From NCBI GenBank assembly GCA_034331105.1, contig JAXQGB010000011.1:1-64000 (forward strand): 64,000 nucleotides of DNA, written 5' to 3'. Position numbers and translations under genes: made by a program. The stretch's first letter is position 1. Each line of letters begins with the position of its first letter. A model generated the notes under the pieces. The model was not told the origin of the DNA. It was given only the letters and a program-made list of their open reading frames with translations, and ran no database searches. Shown here piece after piece: positions 53,352 through 61,144 of the stretch. This DNA is from Caenicola sp034331105. Lineage in GTDB: Bacteria; Synergistota; Synergistia; Synergistales; Synergistaceae.

Positions 53352-55352
53352 TTATTCTTCCTCTTCGTCAGGGTCTTCGTCATCATCATCATCCTGATCT
53401 TCAGAACTCTCGTCTTGCTGCTGTTTCTTTTTTTCTTCTTCCTCTTCTGTTTCTGATCCGTTCTCTTCCTCGGTCCCGTTTTCATCTGCCTCTTCATCCT
53501 CAGACTCATCATCCTCAGATCCGGCAGTCGAAACCGGGTGCTCTTTCTTCGGGTATCCAAGAAGTTCGTCAAGCTCGTCGCCTTCAAGAACTTCTTTCTC
53601 CAGAAGCAGTGCCGTTATTTCCTCAAGCCGGTCATTATGTTCTGTAAGGATGTTCTTTGCAGTTGTGTAGCACTCATCTATTATGCTGCGGACTTCCTGG
53701 TCTATCGCGTAAGCTATCTCTTCGCTGTAGTTCCTGTCCTCCATGATATCCCTGCCAAGGAAAACCTCATGCTGTTTTCTGCCAAGCGTTACCAGCCCAA
53801 GCCTGTCGCTCATTCCAAACTGTGTGACCATCTGTCTTGCGATCTGCGTAGACCTTTCAAGATCATTCGAAGCACCTGTGGTAACATCTCCGAACTTGAG
53901 CTGCTCTGTTACCCTGCCGCTCAGCAGTATCGTTATCCTGTCCGAAAGCTCCTTCTTAGAGATCAGGAACCTGTCCTCTTCCGGCAGCTGCAGTGTATAT
54001 CCAAGCGCCATGTGGCCGCGCGGTATTATTGATATCTTATGTACCGGATCGCTTCCGTCTATCTTGCTCGCGACCAGCGCGTGTCCGGCTTCGTGGTAAG
54101 CAATGATCTCCCGCTCTTTCTTGCTTATTACCCTGCTCTTGCGCTCAGGACCGGCCATTACCCTGTCGATGGCCTCTTCGAACTCTGCCATTCCAAGGTT
54201 GGCCTTGCCTCTCCGTCCTGCAAGAAGCGCGGCTTCGTTTACAAGGTTGGCTAAGTCAGCACCGACAAAACCGGGGGTCCTGCGAGCAATGACATCAAGG
54301 TCGACTTTCTTGCTTACCTTCTTGTTTTTCAAATGGACCTTAAGTATGTCACGCCTTCCGTTTACGTCCGGCCTGTCTACGACGATCTGCCTGTCAAAGC
54401 GTCCCGGACGCAGCAACGCCGGGTCAAGTATGTCAGGCCTGTTTGTTGCGGCAAGCAGGATAATGCCTGTCCCCGCTTCAAAACCGTCCATCTCGACAAG
54501 AAGCTGGTTAAGTGTCTGTTCACGTTCATCGTGTCCGCCTCCGAGACCGGCACCGCGATGACGTCCTACAGCGTCTATCTCGTCTATGAATATTATGCAC
54601 GGCTGGTTCTTGCGGGCCTGCTCAAAAAGGTCCCTGACACGCGCAGCACCGACACCGACAAACATTTCAACGAAGTCAGATCCGCTTATGCTGAAAAAGG
54701 GCACATTGGCCTCTCCGGCAACAGCCCTTGAAAGAAGGGTCTTACCCGTTCCCGGTGCACCCAGAAGCAGTACACCTCGGGGTACCTTTGCACCAAGCCG
54801 GGTGAACTTTGCGGGATCCCTGAGGAAATGGACGACCTCTTCAAGCTCTTCCTTGGACTCGTCGCAGCCCGCAACGTCATCAAACGTGACCTTTGGCCTG
54901 TTGTCCATAAAGAGTTTGGCCTTGCTCTTTGCAAAGCCCATGACCTTGTTTCCCCCGCCCTGCATGTTGTATATGAAGTATATCCATACACCTATCAGAA
55001 GCAGTGTGGGAAGCAGGGAAGCAAGCAGGGACGTCAGCCATGAGTTCTTTGGAGGAGGAACGACCTCGACCTCGACGCCCTTCTGGGATATCTCACTGGG
55101 AAGAGTTCCCGGATCAAGGATGTATGTCGTAAATTCCTTGCCGGATTTCAATGTTCCCTTGAGCTGCTCGTGGTCTATTTTTACTTTGGCTACATTGCCT
55201 GCGTTTACTTCGTTCAAAAACTGGCTATAAGGAAGTACCTCAGCACCCTGACCGGACTTGTTTGCATCCGGCGTCAAGAATACGTTCACCAGACTGACAA
55301 CAAGAACGATCAGTATTATATACATCCCAACATTTTTAGAGGTTTTCTTCAA
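53352..55352 (-). CDS. ftsH: ATP-dependent zinc metalloprotease FtsH
   Basis: This 666-residue membrane protease has an N-terminal helix (8-27), a periplasmic domain, a second helix (about 107-128), an AAA domain (Walker A GAPGTGKTLLSRA; Walker B IIFIDEIDAVG; arginine-finger region RPGRFDRQI) and the protease motif HEAGH near residue 425. The last ~55 residues form an almost purely acidic, low-complexity tail (D/E-rich with S, Q and K), much longer than usual. tilS and hpt, its usual operon partners, lie upstream but separated by repeats and a small gene. Confidence 0.97.
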   Translation of the reverse strand: MKKTSKNVGMYIILIVLVVSLVNVFLTPDANKSGQGAEVLPYSQFLNEVNAGNVAKVKIDHEQLKGTLKSGKEFTTYILDPGTLPSEISQKGVEVEVVPPPKNSWLTSLLASLLPTLLLIGVWIYFIYNMQGGGNKVMGFAKSKAKLFMDNRPKVTFDDVAGCDESKEELEEVVHFLRDPAKFTRLGAKVPRGVLLLGAPGTGKTLLSRAVAGEANVPFFSISGSDFVEMFVGVGAARVRDLFEQARKNQPCIIFIDEIDAVGRHRGAGLGGGHDEREQTLNQLLVEMDGFEAGTGIILLAATNRPDILDPALLRPGRFDRQIVVDRPDVNGRRDILKVHLKNKKVSKKVDLDVIARRTPGFVGADLANLVNEAALLAGRRGKANLGMAEFEEAIDRVMAGPERKSRVISKKEREIIAYHEAGHALVASKIDGSDPVHKISIIPRGHMALGYTLQLPEEDRFLISKKELSDRITILLSGRVTEQLKFGDVTTGASNDLERSTQIARQMVTQFGMSDRLGLVTLGRKQHEVFLGRDIMEDRNYSEEIAYAIDQEVRSIIDECYTTAKNILTEHNDRLEEITALLLEKEVLEGDELDELLGYPKKEHPVSTAGSEDDESEDEEADENGTEEENGSETEEEEEKKKQQQDESSEDQDDDDDEDPDEEEE

Positions 55353-55672
55353 ACGTGTGACCTCGCTTTCATGCGATTAACATTATGTGGCGAATTTCCT
55401 GCCACGTGAAACTGCTCCCCAAAAGATCGCGTGAAGCAGTAGTGAAGCAATGGTGAAGCGGTTGCATAAAAACAATTGTGAAACTGGCGATTCCTATCAC
55501 CGTGAAGCAGTGGTGAAGCGGTAGTGAAGCAATTGTTAACATCTATACCACATATACTACATTAAACAATTTATGTGTATTTAAGGTTCTTACAACTGCT
55601 TCACTACGGCTTCACTATTGTTTCACAAATATTTTAATTCCTTTGTTTCACTTGACGGTATTTGTCACAGTT
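55353..55672. repeat. Intergenic repeat mosaic 15
   Basis: GTGAAGC words start at 55431, 55442 and 55453. A GGCGAT/ATCACC hairpin and more GTGAAGC words follow to 55535, then inverted GCTTCAC/GTTTCAC words and a TGACGG/TGTCAC-type hairpin just after the next gene's stop. It lies within what is normally the hpt-ftsH operon junction. Confidence 0.75.
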
Positions 55673-56050
55673 TCAACATAGTTTTGCGTTTTTTTCTATT
55701 GCCGCTTTAAAATTGCTTAATTTAACAGATAAATTTTTTGCTTTTGTAACAAACTTATCCCGATCTTCCTTGTTGAGATATCCAAGATCTGAAGCTATTT
55801 CCATTTGACATATGAGTTCCATTAATGAACCGTATGCCATGTTTATAAAGTGTACTTTGTCTTTTTTAGTGCTCCTTGCAGTTCCCTCAGCAATATTAGA
55901 AGGCACTGAAATTGCTGCTCTGTTCATTTGGTTTATCAAACAAAACTTCTCATCAAAAGGAAATGTTTTCGTAATTCGATAATTATCTTTAACAATTTCT
56001 TTTCCTAGTTGGTAAACCTCCAGATTTTGAAAATAAAAATTCATCACCAT
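55673..56050 (-). CDS. Four-helix-bundle protein (23S rRNA IVS-type family)
   Basis: This 125-residue helical protein has the family pattern FQNLEVYQLGKEIVK, then QMNRAAISVPSNIAEGTAR and a GSLMELICQMEIASDLGYL segment. Relatives occur in 23S rRNA intervening sequences and as free-standing genes of unknown role. The ATG at 56050 has GGAGG 7 bp upstream. It is flanked by repeat mosaics on both sides and interrupts the tilS-hpt-ftsH order, so it probably arrived by insertion. It is not inside an rRNA gene here. Confidence 0.88.
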   Translation of the reverse strand: MVMNFYFQNLEVYQLGKEIVKDNYRITKTFPFDEKFCLINQMNRAAISVPSNIAEGTARSTKKDKVHFINMAYGSLMELICQMEIASDLGYLNKEDRDKFVTKAKNLSVKLSNFKAAIEKNAKLC

Positions 56051-56460
56051 AACAGTTCCTCCACGATTAACTATTGTTAAACTGGCGATTCCCATCGCCG
56101 TGAAGCAATTGTGAAGCGATGGTGAAGCAATTGTTTTTTTCTGAATCGTATTTAAACAACGGCTTCACTACCGCTTCGCCATTGCTTCACGCGACAGTTT
56201 TTGTCGCAGCTTCACAAAAGTATTGAAACAACCGCTTCACTACTGCTTCACTATAGTCTAACTATTGTTTCACAAATGGTTTGGTAACTACCGCTTCACA
56301 ATCGCTTCACTATTGTTTCACACATGTTCTCTAACAACAGCTTCACAATTGTTTTGAAACAACTGCTTCACCATTGCTTCACTACTGCTTCACGCCGGTG
56401 ATCTCCCGGCAGTTTCACAATGGCAGGTTGCTAAGTTAGCGCTTCGAGATGCCCCAATTG
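56051..56460. repeat. Intergenic repeat mosaic 16
   Basis: A GGCGAT/ATCGCC hairpin with GTGAAGC words (56082-56130) precedes a long run of inverted GCTTCAC/GTTTCAC words with GCGACA/TGTCGC and GCCGGTGA-type hairpins. It ends in a fragment of the 128-bp element (GTTGCTAAGTTAGCGC, then GATGCCCCAATTGC) that abuts the hpt stop codon. Confidence 0.8.
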
Positions 56461-56997
56461 CTATTCGCTGGGCTCGGCGATAAAGACTGCCGGCAGATGC
56501 CTGTACATTCCCGCATAATCCAGGCCGTAGCCTATTACAAATTCGTCGGGGATCGTAAAACCTGTATATTCGACTTCAACTGTTTCCTTGCGGCGGTCAG
56601 GTTTATCAAGAAGTACACATATCGCCAGGCTCTGCGGTTTACGCTCAAGGAGCAGTGCTTTGATGTACTTCAGTGAGAGTCCGGTATCGACAATATCCTC
56701 AATTATAAGGACATTTTTGCCATAGATGTCTGTACTGAGATCCTTCTGGATCTGCACTACCCCGCTGCTCTTCGTTGATGCCCCATAAGAGGAAATAGCG
56801 AGGAAGTCTATCCTTACATCCACTTCAGGGCTGATATACCTGATAAGATCTGCAAGAAATATTACTGCACCTTTTAGGACACAGACGCAGATCAGCTGTT
56901 TTCCGGCATAATCCTTGCTTAATCTCTCTCCGAGTTCCTTGATTTTGGCCTGTAGTTTTTCTTCAGAAATAAGTGTTTTACCAATCTTATATTCCAA
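56461..56997 (-). CDS. hpt: Hypoxanthine phosphoribosyltransferase
   Basis: This 178-residue purine salvage enzyme has the PRPP-binding motif VLIIEDIVDTGLSL, a LKGAVIFLADLIR segment and the C-terminal FVIGYGLDYAGMYRHLP block. A TTG at 56997 is the likely start (AAGGAG about 10 bp upstream); an in-frame TTG at 57021 precedes the Shine-Dalgarno and is rejected. The TAG stop touches a GCAATTGGGGC repeat end. It follows tilS by 69 bp. Confidence 0.95.
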   Translation of the reverse strand: MEYKIGKTLISEEKLQAKIKELGERLSKDYAGKQLICVCVLKGAVIFLADLIRYISPEVDVRIDFLAISSYGASTKSSGVVQIQKDLSTDIYGKNVLIIEDIVDTGLSLKYIKALLLERKPQSLAICVLLDKPDRRKETVEVEYTGFTIPDEFVIGYGLDYAGMYRHLPAVFIAEPSE

Positions 56998-57066
56998 GTG
57001 AGAAACACTCCTTGATGCCAAAGATTTTTCCGCTCAAAAACATTAGACATAATAACATAAATATCA

Positions 57067-58113
57067 CTATCTCGCCCACCATGGAAGGACGGGTTTTTCG
57101 GCATTTTGCCTATTTTCAGCTACGCCTTTTCCAATATCTTCACGGTGCAGCCATCCCATTCCCCTGTTCGACCAGCATACCTCGATATCACTTGCCCACT
57201 GGAAGCGCCAGTTTCCGCCCTTTCGGATCAGGGCGACCAGTTTTAGGGTCCTGTCCCTGTCCAGCCTGGGCAGGTCCAGCATAATGCCCTGAAGGCGGAG
57301 CATGTCCGCCAGGTCAGTGTCAGGAACATTTTTTACAAAGGCAGGAGACCAGCAGACGATGGCAGGGGGCATGGCGATAACCGCATCTGCAAGGAGTTTT
57401 TCTGTAAATTTCTGCTTTTGCTCAAGCTCCGCATCTATCTGTTTCGAAAGGCCGATCATGGATGACTCAAAGTTCGGGTTCATGTTTTCCCTGATCCACG
57501 GTATGAGTTCTTCCCTTACCCTGTTTCTTTTGTAAACAGTGTCTGCGTTGCTTGCGTCTTCACGCCACTCAACACAGTTATCACGAAGCAGTTCTCTGAG
57601 TTCATCCCTGCGAAAATCGATTATCGGACGGACTATCATGCCGCGTCTCTCAGGTATACCCCTGAGACCGTCAAGCCCCGTCCCCCTGAAAAGATTCATG
57701 AGCTGCGTCTCGACTACATCGTCAGATGAATGCCCGACAGCGATAAATGGCAGCCCTTCCGCCTCCGCTGTCTCGCAGAAATGGGTGTAACGCTCCCTGC
57801 GTCCCGCCATTTCAAAAGACTCGCCGGTCAAACGCTCCTGAAATACTTCGACAGTCTTCACGATGCATTTAATGCCCCACTTCTCACAAAGGTCTTTCGA
57901 GAAGGCCGCGTCTTCGTGTGACATACCCTCACGTGTGCAGTGGTCAAGGTGTGCCGCAACTATCCTTCCTTTGTAAAAGCGGTGAAGTAGCCACAGCATC
58001 GCCACAGAGTCCCCGCCGCCCGAAAGCGCAGCGACCAGTCCCTCAGAGTCCCACCATCCCTGGCGTTCCCCTGCGGCCTTCAGCTTTTTATAAGAAGCAG
58101 TAAGTTTTTTCAT
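57067..58113 (-). CDS. tilS: tRNA(Ile)-lysidine synthetase TilS
   Basis: This 348-residue N-type ATP pyrophosphatase makes lysidine at C34 of tRNA-Ile2. It has the PP-loop VAALSGGGDSVAMLWLLHRF, an AHLDHCTREGMSHEDAAF segment and GHSSDDVVETQLMNLFRGTGLDGLRG. It is shorter than E. coli TilS and seems to keep only a reduced C-terminal region. It is the first gene of tilS-hpt, just downstream of tRNA-Gly and its terminator. Confidence 0.95.
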   Translation of the reverse strand: MKKLTASYKKLKAAGERQGWWDSEGLVAALSGGGDSVAMLWLLHRFYKGRIVAAHLDHCTREGMSHEDAAFSKDLCEKWGIKCIVKTVEVFQERLTGESFEMAGRRERYTHFCETAEAEGLPFIAVGHSSDDVVETQLMNLFRGTGLDGLRGIPERRGMIVRPIIDFRRDELRELLRDNCVEWREDASNADTVYKRNRVREELIPWIRENMNPNFESSMIGLSKQIDAELEQKQKFTEKLLADAVIAMPPAIVCWSPAFVKNVPDTDLADMLRLQGIMLDLPRLDRDRTLKLVALIRKGGNWRFQWASDIEVCWSNRGMGWLHREDIGKGVAENRQNAEKPVLPWWAR

Positions 58114-58229
58114 CGTATTTCTCCTGATTTTGTTTGTCTGACCAGTTTTAGATATACATTAAAAATTACGCTAAAGAAATTCTTATTTAGTTTATCCATA
58201 CTATACACACAATAGATCGTTTGGGAAAG

Positions 58230-58258
58230 AAAAAAGCCCCGGCCAAAGGCAGGGGCTT
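58230..58258 (-). terminator. Intrinsic terminator after tRNA-Gly
   Basis: On the minus strand the stem AAGCCCC..GCC/GGC..GGGGCTT runs into TTTTTTC. It lies 9 bp past the tRNA-Gly 3' end. Confidence 0.8.
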
Positions 58259-58266
58259 GAATATTC

Positions 58267-58342
58267 TGGAGCGGAAAACGGGACTCGAACCCGCGACCTA
58301 CGGCTTGGAAGGCCATCGCTCTACCAGCTGAGCTATTTCCGC
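58267..58342 (-). tRNA. tRNA-Gly (anticodon TCC)
   Basis: This is a 76-nt cloverleaf with acceptor GCGGAAA/TTTCCGC, anticodon loop CTTCCAA, T-arm GTTCGAGTC and encoded CCA. Confidence 0.96.
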
Positions 58343-58393
58343 GCAACGGAGGAATGATAGCACTCTGCCCCTTCCCCTGTCAAGGGGGAGGCA

Positions 58394-58521
58394 GCAATTG
58401 GGGCATATAACGGCGCTAACTTAGCAAGGCTTGCGGAGCCTCACTTCGACGTATTAATATACGCCTTTATGAGTCTCCGCTGCGCATTGCGTCGTTATCA
58501 TCCGTTCTATGCCCCAATTGC
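58394..58521. repeat. 128-bp inverted-repeat element, copy D
   Basis: Perfect 14-bp ends GCAATTGGGGCATA and TATGCCCCAATTGC bound a 128-bp unit. It is inverted relative to copies A-C: GCGCTAACTTAGCAA comes first and GCGTCGTTATCATCCG near the end. Confidence 0.88.
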
Positions 58522-58860
58522 AATTTTGGAGAGAGCTATCGTTAAGATCAAAAGCGCGTTGCATCGTCATGATCTCCTCTATGCCCCAATTGCGATATTA
58601 AAGACTATCGTAAAACCTTAAAAGCACAGCGCTAGCTTAGCAACATTTGCGGTCCTGCGCTTCAACGTATGTAAGTACCATAGCGAAGTGCGGCATGAAG
58701 ATACCGCGCGAAGTGGCGATTTCATCGCCGCGAAGCGGTGGCGAAGCAGTTGTAGGAGCAGTCAAACAATTGTCAAACGATAGTGAGAATCTAACTCGAC
58801 GGCATACCGGGGAGACGCTGGGCTTGGCCGCAATTCCCCGCAATGCGAAGCCTAAAAAAT
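58522..58860. repeat. Broken 128-bp element joined to hairpin/word module
   Basis: A right-end fragment (GCATCGTCATGAT, then CTATGCCCCAATTGC, 58560-58592) is followed by an inverted half element (GCGCTAGCTTAGCAAC). It runs into GCGG/CCGC and GGCGAT/ATCGCC hairpins, GCGAAGC words and GTCAAAC words. The same junction in the opposite orientation occurs at 37095-37254. No gene was recognised. Confidence 0.7.
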
Positions 58861-59175
58861 ACAGCTGCGCCTGGAGAATTTGCCTGGTTCCATCAGGCGG
58901 TGAATCCAGAAAACCTTTTGGAGAATTTACAGGACTTTGTCCTGTGGTGAATTCGCGAAGTTCATCGCTGGAGAATTTGCCGGGAGTCCCATCCGGCGGT
59001 GAATTTAATCATTAAAGATTAAGCCTTCATTCTCCGCTGAAAGGTTTATTCAGCAAATTCTCCGCAGCGTATCTCTGCTGCAAATTCCCCGCGAGAGCAT
59101 TGCTCGCAAATTCCCCGCGACCTTCGGTCACAATTCCCGCTGCGGAAGTACCCTCCGCAATTGGGGCAGATCGGA
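58860..59175. repeat. GGAGAATT/AAATTCTCC-spaced hairpin arrays
   Basis: The left half has GGAGAATTTG...GGTGAATT flanks around stems GCCTG/CAGGC, ACAGGA/TCCTGT, GCGA/TCGC and GCCGG/CCGGC. The right half has AAATTCYCC spacers around GCAGC/GCTGC, GCGAG/CTCGC, GCGACC/GGTC and CGGAG-type stems. Spacers are constant and stems vary with complementarity kept. Confidence 0.8.
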
Positions 59176-59211
59176 GATGATGGTGACGCAACTCGTTTTT
59201 GTGTCATTTCC

Positions 59212-59338
59212 GCAATTTAGGTATATAACGGATGATGACGACGCAACACGCAGTGCTTCAAACTAAGGTGTATATGAATACTCCGAAGTGCAGGAGCACA
59301 AGTGTTGCTAAGTCAGGGCCGTTAGATACCTAAATTGC
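59212..59338. repeat. 127-bp inverted-repeat element, copy E
   Basis: The ends are GCAATTTAGGTAT and ATACCTAAATTGC, changed on both sides relative to copy D but still perfectly complementary. Interior blocks GATGACGACGCAAC and GTTGCTAAGTCAG are shared. A truncated copy (GCAATTGGGGCAGATCGGAG) lies just before it at about 59158-59200. The element ends about 8 bp from the stop of the next gene. Confidence 0.85.
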
Positions 59339-59345
59339 CCACGCT

Positions 59346-60620
59346 TTAAATCAACTTATAGGTCGTTCCTGGGCCTTGCCCTTGTTTTTGAGTGATATTC
59401 TTCTTTACTAAGTTGTTGAGGAGCCGAATGGTCTTAGATTTATCAAAACCAAGAGCGTCGTCCAATTCTTTTCTGGACAGCTCTTTTTCTTTCTTCAATA
59501 AATTGTATATTTTGATTTCATCTTTCGCCAAGTCTGAAGTATCAGTTCTTATAACAGGCAGAAGGATAAATATGCTGTTATCTTCAATATGAAAATCGGG
59601 TTTGGATAAGCTGTTAATATACTCCCTGTTTATCCTTGCAATCCCGGTCCCGAACTTTTCTATGATCCCCAGGCGATAGAATACGCCGGATATGATCGGA
59701 TTTCGCAATACGGATATGTTGTTGTGCAGATATTCTTTCTTTGAAAGGCCGTTAGGCAGACCTCCCGGTGATTTTATTTCGATCAAATCATCATACATTG
59801 ATATTTGAATATAAGAGTTTATGTCCCAAACTCTGTGAATTATGGCATTAGCCAATGCTTCCCGAAAGGCTTCTCTGGGGATCATCTCTTTTTTTACTCT
59901 TTCATATCCTTCAATTTCTTCATATTGGTAGTACTGTTCAAAAATTGACAATGCCCTGTAATATTGTGACAACAGCGATTTATTTCTGATTGTCTCTCTG
60001 TATAGGATCTGATCAACATCCGCTCCAAAACGGATGATGTCGATTCCTGAAAAATTAATTTGGTTTTCGTCTGCCAGTAGTTCTCCGGCAATATTATAAT
60101 ACCCGTTAACATCGTACAGATTCAAAGTTCTTAAAATATCTAAATCTGTTCTTTTTATACCAGCCCGTTCTTTTAACTCATATTTCAAAACATTAAAATT
60201 TAAGTTTTGCGAAGACGCCCTTCGCTTTTCATGATCCATGTTGATCCCATTTAAAGCCAGCCTTGTTAACTCAGACCTGTCAACTTCAACGGTTGAAGTA
60301 TCAGATCGCTTATATGTTTTTCCTCCCGAATAATACGGTGTGTCTCTGCCCTTTTTAACACGAAGTATAATAATGTTTTTTCCCTCTTTGTTTTCACCGG
60401 TTATTGTAAATTCAGGGATAGGATCCAGGGAATCATTTATCATGTTTTCTATTTTGATGCACTCATTGTCTATATTATGCAGACCAACAACATTTCCGGC
60501 ATCATCAATACCGAATATAATTTCTCCGTCATTGTAGTTCGCGTAAGCGCTGACAGTCTTCAAAAATTTCTTGTTTATCTTCTCCTTAAACTCAAGGTTG
60601 AATTTTTCTTTGATGTTCAT
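59346..60620 (-). CDS. AlbA_2/Schlafen-like transcriptional regulator
   Basis: This 424-residue protein has an N-terminal AlbA_2 domain (FNLEFKEKINKKFLKTVSAY, GEIIFGIDDAGNVVGL), a GHKL-type ATPase-like region (REALANAIIHRVWD) and a C-terminal winged helix (SRKELDDALGFDKSKTIRLL). Such proteins, often labelled RecG-like, are common in accessory regions and defence loci. The ATG at 60620 has GAGGAGG 6 bp upstream. The cluster of ATCGTTG heptamers directly upstream suggests autoregulation. The AT-richer composition differs from housekeeping neighbours, consistent with transfer. Confidence 0.85.
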   Translation of the reverse strand: MNIKEKFNLEFKEKINKKFLKTVSAYANYNDGEIIFGIDDAGNVVGLHNIDNECIKIENMINDSLDPIPEFTITGENKEGKNIIILRVKKGRDTPYYSGGKTYKRSDTSTVEVDRSELTRLALNGINMDHEKRRASSQNLNFNVLKYELKERAGIKRTDLDILRTLNLYDVNGYYNIAGELLADENQINFSGIDIIRFGADVDQILYRETIRNKSLLSQYYRALSIFEQYYQYEEIEGYERVKKEMIPREAFREALANAIIHRVWDINSYIQISMYDDLIEIKSPGGLPNGLSKKEYLHNNISVLRNPIISGVFYRLGIIEKFGTGIARINREYINSLSKPDFHIEDNSIFILLPVIRTDTSDLAKDEIKIYNLLKKEKELSRKELDDALGFDKSKTIRLLNNLVKKNITQKQGQGPGTTYKLI

Positions 60621-60674
60621 CCCGTTCCTCCTCTCATATTTCATAAAGATATCCTAACATGAATAATTTAATAA

Positions 60675-60757
60675 TGCAACGATATGGTTATCGTTGCATT
60701 TATCGTTGCAATATAAATCGTTTTTTTCTTTATCGTTGCACAACGATTACAACGATA
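60675..60757. promoter_or_regulatory. Cluster of ATCGTTG/CAACGAT heptamers
   Basis: Six perfect heptamers start at 60677 (CAACGAT), 60690, 60702, 60732 (ATCGTTG), 60741 and 60750 (CAACGAT). The first pair forms a perfect 10-bp inverted repeat TGCAACGATA / TATCGTTGCA with a 4-bp gap. The cluster sits about 55 bp upstream of the AlbA_2 gene start and looks like a multi-site operator. Confidence 0.7.
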
Positions 60758-60765
60758 ACAACGGA

Positions 60766-61144
60766 GAAAAATGAAGGGGCTGTGGCTTTATAAGCCACGG
60801 AGAATTTGCCGGAAGACCCGTCCGACAGTGAATCAAGGTCTTTTATTCGTCGTCCCCGAGTGCCTCTCTCCCCGTCATCTCGGTATGCCTCTGGTGTAAC
60901 TACCAGCCGATTCGCACAACTCGCAACTCGTTGGCTCTCTGGCCGTGAGCCGGGATCCAGTGTCTCTAGGTTCTTGCTATGACTAACTTTTTAGAGTCTA
61001 AACAAAGCCACTGGGCCCCCGAGTGGAGCACTCGAGGGAGACGATAAAAAAACGGAACAACGGAGAGGGACCGGGTCTTAAGGTTCCACGACCGCTCAGC
61101 CATGCTCAGCTATTGCTCAGCAGCTTCTCCTCCGCACTTACACA
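60766..61144. repeat. Intergenic repeat mosaic 17
   Basis: A GTGGC/GCCAC hairpin with a GGAGAATTTGCC spacer (60780-60835) precedes a long palindrome (GTCGTCCCCGAGTGC at about 60846 to GCACTCGAGGGAGACG at about 61042). The palindrome carries an insertion of about 110 bp, including CAACTCGCAACTCG. Inverted GCTCAGC words end the stretch. No gene was recognised. Confidence 0.7.

Noticed and set aside
55673..56050. Intervening sequence within a 23S rRNA gene
   Set aside because: The protein family is IVS-like but no rRNA sequence flanks it; both sides are repeat mosaics.
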